This document shows, in pieces, positions 52,675-60,598 of a DNA stretch of 64,000 nt. Below the pieces are notes generated by a model. The model had not been told where the DNA came from and made no database searches. It was given only the letters and a program-made list of their open reading frames with translations. Source of the stretch: Flavobacteriales bacterium. GTDB lineage: Bacteria > Bacteroidota > Bacteroidia > Flavobacteriales_F > PHOS-HE28. Numbering within the stretch: the stretch's first letter is position 1; each line of letters starts with the position of its first letter. The position numbers and the translations under genes were made by a program. The stretch is from assembly GCA_016710015.1 (NCBI GenBank), contig JADJLR010000008.1:248001-312000 (forward strand), read 5' to 3'.

Positions 52675-53588
52675 TGACCGCGCGCAAGTTCCTCGTCCAA
52701 TGCACCCTGCTAGCTCTGCCCATCGCCATGCTCTTTGCATTGGTGGCTTGGGTGGACCCCTATTCACTCTATGGAACCGGCGGACCCATCCCGCGTGAGC
52801 TGAAGGAAAAGAATCTATACCACAGCGGTCGCACCATGCCCTTCAGTAATACGATGTGGAAGTTGATCGACTTCCGCAGGACACCAAGCCCGAACATCCT
52901 TCTCGGTGATTCGCGCCTTTCGCGCTTCGATGTGGATAGCCTGCAACATTTTACCGGAGACAGCTATTTCAACTTCGGCATCCCCGGTGGGAATTTCGTG
53001 ACGATCGATCGGCTGTTCCACTACGCGGATAGTGTGACCGAGTTGAAGCACGTGGTGGTGCAAGTGGCGTTCCGAGGCATGGAAATGCACCAGAACTTCG
53101 ATAGTTACGAGGAGCCACGGATGATCCTGGAAAAGCCTTGGTCGTATGTCCATAACCGAAGAGTGATGGAGGCCGCTGGATTGAATTTGGTGAGCAACTA
53201 CTTCCCATCGCTTCTCAGTTACGATGTGCCCGGAGCGGGGAATTGGGAAATGGTGCTTGCCGCCGAAAAGGAAAGTGCCGAGCATTTCGTGATCGACACC
53301 ACCGTGTATGGCCGCCTTCAGAAGATCGCCGATCGTTGCCATGCGGAAGGTGCTGATCTCATTTTCGTTGAGTACCCAACGCACCCCGACCTGCAGCACA
53401 TCATGTCCGCCGCAGGACTTGGGTCGGAACGTGAAGCATACTTGGAACGGCTGCGTACCATGGCCCGCGTGATCGATCTGGACCAACCCGGGCTGTTCCC
53501 CAGTGACCGCAGCTTCTGGCGAGACCCACTCCACCTTACCGTGGATGCACAGCGCATGTTGATCCCGCATATCTGGGGATCGCATTGA
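52674..53588 (+). CDS. SGNH-like partner of the MBOAT acyltransferase
   Basis: 304 residues. A single N-terminal helix (residues about 6-27) anchors a periplasmic domain. NILLGDSRLSRFDVDSLQHF contains the GDSR catalytic start of an SGNH-like hydrolase, with LHLTVDAQR near the end as a candidate Asp-x-x-His-like block. Proteins of this type (AlgJ/AlgX, DltD-like) complete O-acylation of exported glycans. Start ATG shares one base with the MBOAT stop (TGATG), so it is translationally coupled. Exact family is uncertain. Confidence 0.75.
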   Translation: MTARKFLVQCTLLALPIAMLFALVAWVDPYSLYGTGGPIPRELKEKNLYHSGRTMPFSNTMWKLIDFRRTPSPNILLGDSRLSRFDVDSLQHFTGDSYFNFGIPGGNFVTIDRLFHYADSVTELKHVVVQVAFRGMEMHQNFDSYEEPRMILEKPWSYVHNRRVMEAAGLNLVSNYFPSLLSYDVPGAGNWEMVLAAEKESAEHFVIDTTVYGRLQKIADRCHAEGADLIFVEYPTHPDLQHIMSAAGLGSEREAYLERLRTMARVIDLDQPGLFPSDRSFWRDPLHLTVDAQRMLIPHIWGSH

Positions 53589-53619
53589 TCGATCGAAAAG
53601 CAAGTGCCAGCGTTGCGGG

Positions 53620-54141
53620 TCAGTGCCGGGAGTTCTTCTCCCAACCCCAGGCCAGGTCCAAGCCAAAGCAGAATGTGCCTTTGAGGAGGTCGTAACCCCC
53701 GTTGCCGATATCGGCATTGATGGACCCGCCACCCATGTTGTACTGTCCGCCCACGTGCAGGTCGGCGTAGAACCGCTCTAAACCACCGCGCACTCCCATG
53801 CGCAAGCCCACAGGTACAACCACCGCATTCTCCAACGACCCGAACCGCCGAAGGCCAACGATAGGCCCCAAGTAGAACGAGCCATTATCGTTATCGCTGA
53901 AATGGAATGCACTGTGGTAGGTCAGCACGAAGGATCCGGATCCCAAGGCATACCGCAATTGCACGCCGTAGGACAAGCGCTTCTCCAGATCATGGTCATA
54001 GCCGAGTCCGAGGTGGGTATCCAGCTCGACACCCGAACCGTACTTCAGCACCGGCTCGTAATTCCAGAGCACCAACCGGACCCCACCCTGTGCCGCTGCG
54101 GATAGGGATGCCCAAAAGCCGAGAAGGGCCAACGCTCTCAT
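53620..54141 (-). CDS. Outer-membrane beta-barrel-like hypothetical protein
   Basis: 173 residues: signal peptide (MRALALLGFWASLSAAA), then regularly spaced amphipathic strands (LRYALGSGSFVLTYHSAFHF, GSFYLGPIVGLRRF, VPVGLRMGVRGGLERFYADL), as in small OmpA/W-like barrels, ending in an aromatic strand. No recognised family name. Convergent with the SGNH-like gene. Confidence 0.65.
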   Translation of the reverse strand: MRALALLGFWASLSAAAQGGVRLVLWNYEPVLKYGSGVELDTHLGLGYDHDLEKRLSYGVQLRYALGSGSFVLTYHSAFHFSDNDNGSFYLGPIVGLRRFGSLENAVVVPVGLRMGVRGGLERFYADLHVGGQYNMGGGSINADIGNGGYDLLKGTFCFGLDLAWGWEKNSRH

Positions 54142-54200
54142 CCCGTCAAGAACGGAAGAAATAACGCGGGAACTGCGGATCGGCCGCGCGAACCGTTCCG

Positions 54201-55223
54201 CTAGGTTTCTTCATCGTAAAAGATCCGGTAGAATTTCCGCCCGCGATCGTCCACACCTTGCTCGATCCGGTTGCGATCGCCGTGGATGTAGATGTGGAAG
54301 TTCTTGTCCAGCTTGATCACGCTCTTGAAAATGCGTGCTTGGCGTTTCACGGCTTGTGACGAGATCTCGAAATTCTGCATGATCTCCACGTCGTTCTCTC
54401 GTTGGAAATCCTGACCGAATTTCTGGAACCGCTGAATCACCCCTTCTTCCTGGAAGATCTCTTGCTCGAATGCTTCTTGATCGTACTCGCCGTTCGTTTT
54501 GAAGTATTGTACCGAGCGATTGAGCAGATCGATCTGGTCCGCTTTGCCAATGGGATAATCGTGCGGCAACTGTTCGGTGATGAAGGACTTGGTGAGTTCC
54601 AGCATGTGGCTGGTGCTGTTCACGTGATCCTTCTTGGGTCGTAGGCCGATGAAATCCTGTTGCCAGTACGTGGTGTGGTCATTGTCGTCCACCACGAACA
54701 ACGTCGGTGCATCGTCCGTGAAGACCACCAAGCACGCTTTGTTCGGTTTCGCATTGCCGATGCCAAGCTTCAACCGTAGGTCGATGGAACCGCCTTTGTG
54801 CTTGGATTCCAGGAAGACCTCCTTCTCGTCGAACTTGTAGATGCCGATCGCTTCATACTCCCGTAGCCCAAATTCGAGCTTTGCGAACTTCACCACGAAA
54901 AGGTCACCGGGCTTGATGTTGTGGTGTTGCGATGAGCCGATCAAGTGACGAGCGATATCGCGCGACCGATCCACGAGATCCTCCCCCGCACAGATCGCGT
55001 TGCACAGCCCATGCAACGCATTGTACTCCACGCCTGCGGCATGTGTGAATTCAAAGGTCTGCGAACTGTTCATGAACGGCTTCAAGAACAATTTGCGCAG
55101 GAATTCCTGCTCTTCGTCGCTTTGCAACAGCTCCGGTCCATCACCGAATACACTGTCCGCCTCTGTGGTCTTCACGTGGTGGAGTATGAACTCCCCGACA
55201 CTCGCTTCCTTTCCGTTGATCAT
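54201..55223 (-). CDS. Nucleoid-associated protein, NdpA/YejK family
   Basis: 340 residues, soluble and acidic. Homologous to the 37-kDa nucleoid-associated proteins: opening EFILHHVKTTEADSVFGDGP, then FTHAAGVEYNALHGLCNAIC, DIARHLIGSSQHHNIKPGDL, IGIYKFDEKEVFLESK and a C-terminal KLDKNFHIYIHGDRNRIEQG, with DNA- or spermidine-associated functions in other species. Divergent from the small gene at 55362; the intergenic region carries a short TAGCCTA/TAGGC hairpin near 55280-55296. Confidence 0.83.
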   Translation of the reverse strand: MINGKEASVGEFILHHVKTTEADSVFGDGPELLQSDEEQEFLRKLFLKPFMNSSQTFEFTHAAGVEYNALHGLCNAICAGEDLVDRSRDIARHLIGSSQHHNIKPGDLFVVKFAKLEFGLREYEAIGIYKFDEKEVFLESKHKGGSIDLRLKLGIGNAKPNKACLVVFTDDAPTLFVVDDNDHTTYWQQDFIGLRPKKDHVNSTSHMLELTKSFITEQLPHDYPIGKADQIDLLNRSVQYFKTNGEYDQEAFEQEIFQEEGVIQRFQKFGQDFQRENDVEIMQNFEISSQAVKRQARIFKSVIKLDKNFHIYIHGDRNRIEQGVDDRGRKFYRIFYDEET

Positions 55224-55361
55224 TTCGCTGCGGCAAAGAAAGGCCGATCGGGTCCAGGATGATCGCCCGATCGCTCTTCTAGCCTATCACTAGGCGATTG
55301 AACGTTAAAGAATGTATAAACCGCACTATGCCTTGCGTGCTGACCTAACTTCACCCTACGC

Positions 55362-55718
55362 ATGCAGCTGGAACGTCTTTCTATCCTCGCTTTCGTCGTA
55401 TCGACTTTCGCCTGCACATCCGTTCCTTATTCAGGAGCGCAGGAGGTGTCGGTACGAACCGCGAATTGCGTCAACTTGCTCGTCCCTACTCCGATCATGT
55501 CCGCAGTATTGTTCGACTTCAACATCATGCAACGGAACTGCGCTCTTTACGTCGCCGTACGTTCAAGTGCGTGGAATGGTCCGATCGCCTTCGGGGGGGA
55601 GATGAACGACAGCAAGGTCCATTGGAATTTCTGTCCCGGTGGCGACAAGGTGGCCTGTGTGAAAACCCCGACTACCAGCGGCGATACGCTCATAACGGGC
55701 ATTCCTTGGTCTCACTAG
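55362..55718 (+). CDS. Small exported hypothetical protein
   Basis: 118 residues with a hydrophobic N-terminus (LSILAFVVSTFACTSVPYSG) that could be a lipoprotein signal (Cys18). The remainder contains several cysteines but no recognised domain. It begins 9 bp before the palindrome pair that flanks the transposase unit. Function unknown; a short, accessory gene. Confidence 0.5.
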   Translation: MQLERLSILAFVVSTFACTSVPYSGAQEVSVRTANCVNLLVPTPIMSAVLFDFNIMQRNCALYVAVRSSAWNGPIAFGGEMNDSKVHWNFCPGGDKVACVKTPTTSGDTLITGIPWSH

Positions 55719-55727
55719 TTCGTTTCT

Positions 55728-55783
55728 GCGCGTAGCCTGTGGCTACGCGCAACACCGCAGGCTCATGGTAGCCTGTGGCTACC
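55728..55783. repeat. Palindrome pair 5' of the transposase
   Basis: GCGCGTAGCCTGTGGCTACG followed by CGC, a 23-bp palindrome, then a spacer (aacaccgcaggctcat) and GTAGCCTGTGGCTAC (55768-55782). The same arrangement, with the same spacer pattern, is repeated 23 bp after the transposase stop at 56371-56426. Confidence 0.85.
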
Positions 55784-55804
55784 TTCCCGTTCAAAGTCCT
55801 CACC

Positions 55805-56347
55805 ATGCCCACCGGCTTTCGCATCAGCGACCAGCACGCGCTGCACTTCGTCACATTCACCATCGTTGAGTGGATCGATGTGTTCACTCGGCGCATCTAC
55901 CGTGATATCGTCCTCGACAGCCTCCGCTACTGCCAAGCGAACAAAGGCCTACACGTACATGCGTGGGTGATCATGAGCAACCATGTCCATGCCATTCTCA
56001 GCACACCAGAAACTGAATTATCGGATGTGATCCGCGACTTCAAAGGGCATACGAGCAAAGCGATCGTGAAGGCCGTGCAACAGGAGAACGAAAGCCGTCG
56101 CGAATGGATGCTCGCACGTTTCATCGTCAATGCCATCAGCACCGCACGAAACGACCAGTTCAAAGTGTGGACGCACGACAACCATCCGTTGCAACTCCAG
56201 TCCTTCACCATCAAGCAACGTGCAGATTACATCCACCAGAACCCCGTGCGCGCCGGTTGGGTGGACCAACCTCGCGACTACCTCTACAGCTCCGCGCGGG
56301 ACTACCAGGATGAGCCGGGCTTATTGAAGATCGATCGCTTGTGGTGA
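55805..56347 (+). CDS. REP-associated IS200-like transposase
   Basis: 180 residues from the ATG at 55805. Y1/HUH family endonuclease: HUH motif N-H-V-H-A-I (His60, His62), then VIRDFKGHTSKAIVKAV, VWTHDNHPLQLQS, and the YIHQNPVRAGWV/YLYSSARDY tail that marks REP-associated transposases. No clear tyrosine nucleophile is evident in the WTHDNHP segment; several Tyr follow. The gene is centred between two 56-bp palindrome pairs, 22 bp and 23 bp away, which fits a self-mobilising unit of REP type. Confidence 0.88.
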   Translation: MPTGFRISDQHALHFVTFTIVEWIDVFTRRIYRDIVLDSLRYCQANKGLHVHAWVIMSNHVHAILSTPETELSDVIRDFKGHTSKAIVKAVQQENESRREWMLARFIVNAISTARNDQFKVWTHDNHPLQLQSFTIKQRADYIHQNPVRAGWVDQPRDYLYSSARDYQDEPGLLKIDRLW

Positions 56348-56370
56348 GGATCTGCGCATGTGGCGCCTCT

Positions 56371-56426
56371 GCGCGTAGCCTGTGGCTACGCGCAACAACG
56401 TAGGCTCTCCGTAGCCTGTGGCTACG
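56371..56426. repeat. Palindrome pair 3' of the transposase
   Basis: A second palindrome pair, GCGCGTAGCCTGTGGCTACG (plus CGC), with a spacer and GTAGCCTGTGGCTAC, matching the 5' pair. The two pairs are direct repeats 643 bp apart, bracketing the gene. Confidence 0.85.
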
Positions 56427-56442
56427 TACTATGCAACTGGGT

Positions 56443-56553
56443 GCAAGGGTAGCCACAGGCTACCAGGTTCCAGTTCTCGTCGAGCGTAGCCAAAGGCTAC
56501 GCTCAGTAACGCGGCTACGCTACGACCAGTTGGGGCGTAGCCGAAGGCTACGC
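56443..56553. repeat. Palindromic repeat, copy A
   Basis: Begins gcaagGGTAGCCACAGGCTACC, then GAGCGTAGCCAAAGGCTACG and CTC (56482-56504), then cgcggctacgctacgaccagttgggg and GCGTAGCCGAAGGCTACGC (56535-56553). The 93-bp core is nearly identical to copy B at 57626. A stem whose arms are GTAGCC/GGCTAC recurs in inverted orientation relative to the transposase palindromes. Confidence 0.82.
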
Positions 56554-56617
56554 TCAGAAAGATCAAAAAGTTCCTATTTTGAACCTCTGAACGCACCACG
56601 TTGGTAGTCTTATCGCG

Positions 56618-56803
56618 ATGATCAAGAAGCACAGCAATTTGGTGCGCCAAATAGTCTACGCAGCGTTTATGGTGTTGTTCATTCTCATGGTGGAGCGGTT
56701 GCGCCGCAACAGTGCCAACGTGGAGGATGTGAGTAGTGCCACTGAAGAGGTGGATCACCAGACCCGTCGACCCAATACCGGTGAGCTCGATTTCGAACGC
56801 TGA
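56618..56803 (+). CDS. Small membrane protein, 61 aa
   Basis: One helix (VRQIVYAAFMVLFILMV) with a basic N-terminus and charged tail (VEDVSSATEEVDHQTRRPN). It lies 12 bp before the SH3 gene and may be cotranscribed. No family is recognised; included because the start, the composition and the tight spacing look gene-like. Confidence 0.45.
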   Translation: MIKKHSNLVRQIVYAAFMVLFILMVERLRRNSANVEDVSSATEEVDHQTRRPNTGELDFER

Positions 56804-56815
56804 AATACCACCGTG

Positions 56816-57565
56816 ATGAAGAACCTTCTACTAGCCTGTGCCTATGTCAGCACAATTGCGCTTGATTGCGCTGCACAAAGCCCACCACTTGCGGTGATGG
56901 GAGAAACCTATGTGGTCGAGAACACAGTGTTGAACATGCGCTCCGGACCGGGTACACAACATGGAGTAATCGGCAAACTGGCACCCGGGAACACAGTGGA
57001 ATTGGTCCGGGGTGAAGGAACCTGGTGGCTCGTAGAAGGACGAGGTGTACAGGGCTACGTGGCCGCTCAATACCTACGGCGCACTGATCTGGCCGGGTGG
57101 GTCCCAAAGGATTACCGCACAGGGGCTACACCAGAGTGCGAGAACGTGACCCCCCGTTATGACCGTTCGATGGACAACTTTCTGCGAGTGAAGGTCGGAT
57201 CCAATACCGATGTGGTGGTGAAGTTGATGAAGGCCGGGTCATACGGGGACGAGTGCATTCGGATCGTATATGTGAGGGCAGGCGATACCTACGAAATGGA
57301 GAACGTGCCCGAAGGACGGTACTACCTGAAGATCGCCTACGGCAAGGATTACCGACAACGCTTAGAGGACGGGCAATGCAAGGTGCGCTTCGTGAAGAAC
57401 GCCTTGTACGAAAAAGGGACTGACATCCTGGACTACAACAAGAAGCACTATCCCGGTGGCTGGCAGGAACCATCCTATGAACTCTCCCTGAACGTGATCA
57501 CAACGCGGTTTGAGACAAGCAACTTCAATTCAGGGACCATCAGTGAAGATGAGTTCAACCGGTAA
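56816..57565 (+). CDS. Secreted SH3b domain protein
   Basis: 249 residues from the ATG at 56816 (a GTG one codon earlier is possible). A signal peptide (residues 1-20, ending LDCAAQ) is followed by a bacterial SH3 domain, about residues 28-88 (TVLNMRSGPGTQHGVIGKLA, VELVRGEGTWWLVEGRGVQG, YVAAQYL). The remainder (90-249) is a beta-rich domain of unknown type (MENVPEGRYYLKIAYGKDYR, YELSLNVIT). Such SH3b modules bind cell-wall or protein ligands outside the cell; the actual ligand is unknown. Confidence 0.78.
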   Translation: MKNLLLACAYVSTIALDCAAQSPPLAVMGETYVVENTVLNMRSGPGTQHGVIGKLAPGNTVELVRGEGTWWLVEGRGVQGYVAAQYLRRTDLAGWVPKDYRTGATPECENVTPRYDRSMDNFLRVKVGSNTDVVVKLMKAGSYGDECIRIVYVRAGDTYEMENVPEGRYYLKIAYGKDYRQRLEDGQCKVRFVKNALYEKGTDILDYNKKHYPGGWQEPSYELSLNVITTRFETSNFNSGTISEDEFNR

Positions 57566-57625
57566 TCCTGCGGATATGCATCGTGATATAGGTACGACCA
57601 GATGGGAATTGCTGCGGAGTGGGGC

Positions 57626-57720
57626 GCAAGGGTAGCCACAGGCTACCAGGTTCCTGTGCTCGTCGAGCGTAGCCGCAGGCTACGCTCAGAAACGCGGCTA
57701 CGCTACGACCAGTTGGGGGG
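57626..57720. repeat. Palindromic repeat, copy B
   Basis: gcaagGGTAGCCACAGGCTACC, then GAGCGTAGCCGCAGGCTACG plus CTC (57665-57687), then cgcggctacgctacgaccag and ttggggg. Differs from copy A in only a few positions, several of them in the loop between GTAGCC arms. It occupies the 315-bp gap between the SH3 and delta-60 genes. Confidence 0.82.
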
Positions 57721-57729
57721 TTAGAAGCA

Positions 57730-57756
57730 CAGGGTCTCCGAAGACGGAAGACCCTG
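57730..57756. repeat. REP2-type palindrome
   Basis: CAGGGTCT and AGACCCTG around CCGAAGACGGA. Second copy of the family seen at 36601 and 59646. It follows copy B of the GTAGCC repeat in the same gap. No gene lies between 57566 and 57880 apart from these repeats. Confidence 0.65.
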
Positions 57757-57880
57757 CGCAGGCCGTAAGAACCAACACTCCCCTTCCTGACCAGCCCGGT
57801 CGCCCACGGCGCGGTCGGGCTGTTCACATCCCAGCACACTCTCCGATACGAGAATAAGCAACCCTTCAAAACCACAACCA

Positions 57881-59389
57881 ATGGCACGACTCAATACCCT
57901 CTGCACCCTACTCTTCATTGCGATCACGACTGTAATACATGCCCAACCAGGAACCTTGGATCCGACATTTGGGACCGCCGGATATGTGGTCACGAACCAA
58001 GTCGGCGATGGCAGGTCCATCGCAGTATACCCCGATGGACGGTCGGTGGTGATCAGTGCTTCCGGAGGCGCTTCCGCGATGGGCATGTTCCAGGCCGACG
58101 GTTCGCCATCCACTGGTTTCGGAACAAATGGTTGGTTTACCGGTCTGGGATATGTACCGATCAAGGTCCTCCTGCAAGTTGATGGCAAGATCCTGGTAGC
58201 CGGTGCATGGAATTCAGGTGGGATCGTGGACATGATCGTGGCGCGGTACAATGGGACGGGCACGCCGGACGCGAGTTTCGGGGTTTCCGGTATCGCTCGG
58301 GTGGATCTCCCAACCACTGAAACGTGCCTCGGAATGTTGCTTTTGGCCGATGGCCGGATCCTAATGACCGGGTCCATCATCGATCCGGATCAGCGCGCTT
58401 TGCTGGCCATGTTCAACACCAACGGCACACTCGATGCATCCTTCGGTGAAGGTGGTTTGGTAAAGTGGCTCCCCACCCCTACCTCTTCCTCTACCGAAGC
58501 CCAAGACGCCGCCATTCAGAACGATGGCTCTATCGTGGTGGCCTGTAACCATGGCGCGATCATCGCTAACAACCTGCTTGTGCGTTTCACCGCATCCGGT
58601 GATCTCGATGAGACCTTCAACGGCATCGGTCATGTCTACGTTGATCTTGGCAACAACCAAGATGATATCCTGAACGTGCAGCTAGATGCTTCCCAGCGGA
58701 TCATTTGCATGGCCTCCAACAGCGATGCTGGCAGCGCCCATTCAGGTTCGTTGGCTCGGCTTACCACCAATGGTGTCCTTGACCCCACCTTTGGAGTTGG
58801 CGGTGTCGTCGCATTGAATACGGCCTCTACCACCTACAGCGCCGCCGCGATGTTGCGTAGTAGCGATGGCAAGATCCTGATCACCGGAACCACCGGCGGG
58901 ACATTCAGCCCAGACCGTGAGCTATTCGTAGCACGCTATTCATCCGACGGTGTTCTGGACCCGGTCTTTGGCACCGCAGGTTACGCCTTTGTCGTCCTGC
59001 CATACAGGGAGGTCGGCCAATCGATCGTACCCACTTCCGATGGCCGCATCATGGTGTGCGGTCGCTCACAGGAGAGCGGGCAATCAGGGTACGTTATGCT
59101 TGCTCGTTTCTGGTATGATAGCGGCGTAGGCATCGCCACCCATGCGGCATCGGAGATCAACGCATTCCCCGTACCGGCACTGAACACACTTACACTTGAC
59201 CGTGGGCATCCGCTCCCGGGAGGAACGCTCATTGAGGTCCGGGATGCTGCCGGCAGAATAGCACCCGTGACGTTCCAACTGAACGGAGCACGCGCTGTTC
59301 TGGATATGGCGCACCTACCTGCGGGCTTGTATTCGGTGACCCTTGTTGCTTCTGACGAGCGATCCATTGCGCGCTTCGTGAAAGAGTAA
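57881..59389 (+). CDS. Delta-60 repeat protein
   Basis: 502 residues with a signal peptide (residues 1-21, ending VIHAQ). Seven delta-60 repeats, each with GxLDxxFGxxGxV, span about residues 22-400 (GTLDPTFGTAGYV, GTPDASFGVSGIA, GTLDASFGEGGLV, GVLDPTFGVGGVV), forming a propeller-like structure. A C-terminal domain of about 75 residues (INAFPVPALNTLTLDRGHPL, IEVRDAAGRIAPV, PAGLYSVTLVAS) resembles a T9SS type-A sorting tail. Predicted surface protein; not the same gene as the protein at 11671 but of the same design. Confidence 0.85.
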   Translation: MARLNTLCTLLFIAITTVIHAQPGTLDPTFGTAGYVVTNQVGDGRSIAVYPDGRSVVISASGGASAMGMFQADGSPSTGFGTNGWFTGLGYVPIKVLLQVDGKILVAGAWNSGGIVDMIVARYNGTGTPDASFGVSGIARVDLPTTETCLGMLLLADGRILMTGSIIDPDQRALLAMFNTNGTLDASFGEGGLVKWLPTPTSSSTEAQDAAIQNDGSIVVACNHGAIIANNLLVRFTASGDLDETFNGIGHVYVDLGNNQDDILNVQLDASQRIICMASNSDAGSAHSGSLARLTTNGVLDPTFGVGGVVALNTASTTYSAAAMLRSSDGKILITGTTGGTFSPDRELFVARYSSDGVLDPVFGTAGYAFVVLPYREVGQSIVPTSDGRIMVCGRSQESGQSGYVMLARFWYDSGVGIATHAASEINAFPVPALNTLTLDRGHPLPGGTLIEVRDAAGRIAPVTFQLNGARAVLDMAHLPAGLYSVTLVASDERSIARFVKE

Positions 59390-59436
59390 GCGGCGTGCGT
59401 TGGGCGCACGGCTACTGGAACTGGTGACCGTGGGAA

Positions 59437-59481
59437 CCGGCGTCTCGCCAATGATCCGTACAGGCATTGGTGAGACGCCGG
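59437..59481 (+). terminator. Long hairpin after the delta-60 gene
   Basis: CCGGCGTCTCGCCAATG pairs with CATTGGTGAGACGCCGG, 16 of 17 positions, around an 11-base loop. It ends 92 bp after the stop codon of the delta-60 gene and is the likely transcript end; it also has the form of a separate repeat. Confidence 0.6.
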
Positions 59482-59521
59482 ATAGCCGGGACCTACGATC
59501 TGCGATCGCCCGACTTCCGGC

Positions 59522-59809
59522 GTGACGGACATTGGGCTGTGCATTACTAGGCTACTGGATCCCGCCGCGAACACGGCTCCGAGCCGCAGGGTCGTCCGTC
59601 AAATGCACGGACAGACCGCTGCGGAGGTGGAGGAAATCCTGCGATGGTCTAAAGACGGAAGACCCTGTTGCGGTCTAGAGGAGATCGCCAGCATCATGGG
59701 CTGCGGCATCAGCACCCTGCGCACCTACCGGGACCGTATTGCCGAACGCCACGGCGTAAAAGGCAAGGGCGCCCTGATCGCCTGGGCCATTGCCAATGGA
59801 TTGGCGTGA
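59522..59809 (+). CDS. LuxR-type helix-turn-helix protein
   Basis: 95 residues from a GTG at 59522; ATG at 59603 gives 68 residues and may be the real start. The C-terminal part (EIASIMGCGISTLRTYRDRI, AERHGVKGKGALIAWAIANG) fits a LuxR/NarL HTH domain. The loop before it (ILRWSKDGRPCCGLEE) is about three residues longer than usual and corresponds to DNA resembling the REP2 palindrome at 36601 and 57730. There is no receiver domain. A fragment or a small stand-alone HTH regulator; target unknown. Confidence 0.55.
   Translation: MTDIGLCITRLLDPAANTAPSRRVVRQMHGQTAAEVEEILRWSKDGRPCCGLEEIASIMGCGISTLRTYRDRIAERHGVKGKGALIAWAIANGLA
59646..59665. repeat. REP2-type palindrome inside the HTH gene
   Basis: GGTCT and AGACC around AAAGACGGA, sharing GACGGAAGACCCTG with the copy at 57730. 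It lies within coding sequence and encodes part of the loop of the HTH protein. Confidence 0.45.
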
Positions 59810-59997
59810 GGGGGAAGAGGCAAATGAAGTGAAGGGGATACGAGTCGCAGATTCGCGACAGCGGGAGGGACGGGTCACAGACTTGCAGCAGCGAGGGTGT
59901 GGTCATTCACCTCTTGGAACGCATCACCTATTTTTGAAAGCGCATTGGAGTCATGAATGCCCCCTAACAGGAACCCTTTACTTCCTCAATCATCGAG

Positions 59998-60360
59998 ATG
60001 CTTAAATACTTGGAAGTCCTTCCTGTCTACTTGCACATCGCAGCAAGTGTAGCCTTGGCCATCAATGTCGAGTTCGGTCGCGCGACACGTGGTGAGTTCA
60101 ACGCAATCAAAGCAATGGACAATGTTGTCTTGGTAGGCCTTGTCTTGCTTAATCTGAGCTTATGCATAGTCTTTAAGTGGTGGTACGGGCTGGTATTCGC
60201 CGGGGTGTACATACTCGCCGGGTCTATAATCAATGGCATCCTATTTCGCCTGTTTGATCACCATATCCACTTGTATCTGTATAAATATCGTTTGATGACA
60301 TTCGCTTTGGATTCATTCATCATCTATTCGTTAGCCAAGGTTCTCTACATGAATTGGTAG
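59998..60360 (+). CDS. Small polytopic membrane protein
   Basis: 120 residues with about four hydrophobic helices (residues 6-26, 40-64, 66-86, 99-118) and no signal peptide. Lower GC than neighbours. No family recognised. The AT-rich bias fits recent acquisition or relaxed composition in this accessory stretch. Confidence 0.5.
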   Translation: MLKYLEVLPVYLHIAASVALAINVEFGRATRGEFNAIKAMDNVVLVGLVLLNLSLCIVFKWWYGLVFAGVYILAGSIINGILFRLFDHHIHLYLYKYRLMTFALDSFIIYSLAKVLYMNW

Positions 60361-60598
60361 ACCTATACAAGAACTTACCCCGCACTGTTCGTTGTGAGGT
60401 CGTACCATGTGAGAATGGCATCTGGAGGTTAATGCCAAATTGGCCGTTGTGTGGTGCTGTATCTAAGTTGGCCACAATTCGCAGGCGCGCGGCAGCGGGG
60501 GTTTCCTACCACGGCTTGGCTCAGATGTCAGCTACTCCATACATGCCACATCCCAGTGCTGCAATATCTTTAGTCGAACGGGTCAAACCCATTGTGCT

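Noticed and set aside
55728..57720. Repeated palindromes considered as a CRISPR array
   Set aside because: Units are palindromic pairs with unequal spacing and no cas genes; they fit REP-type repeats.
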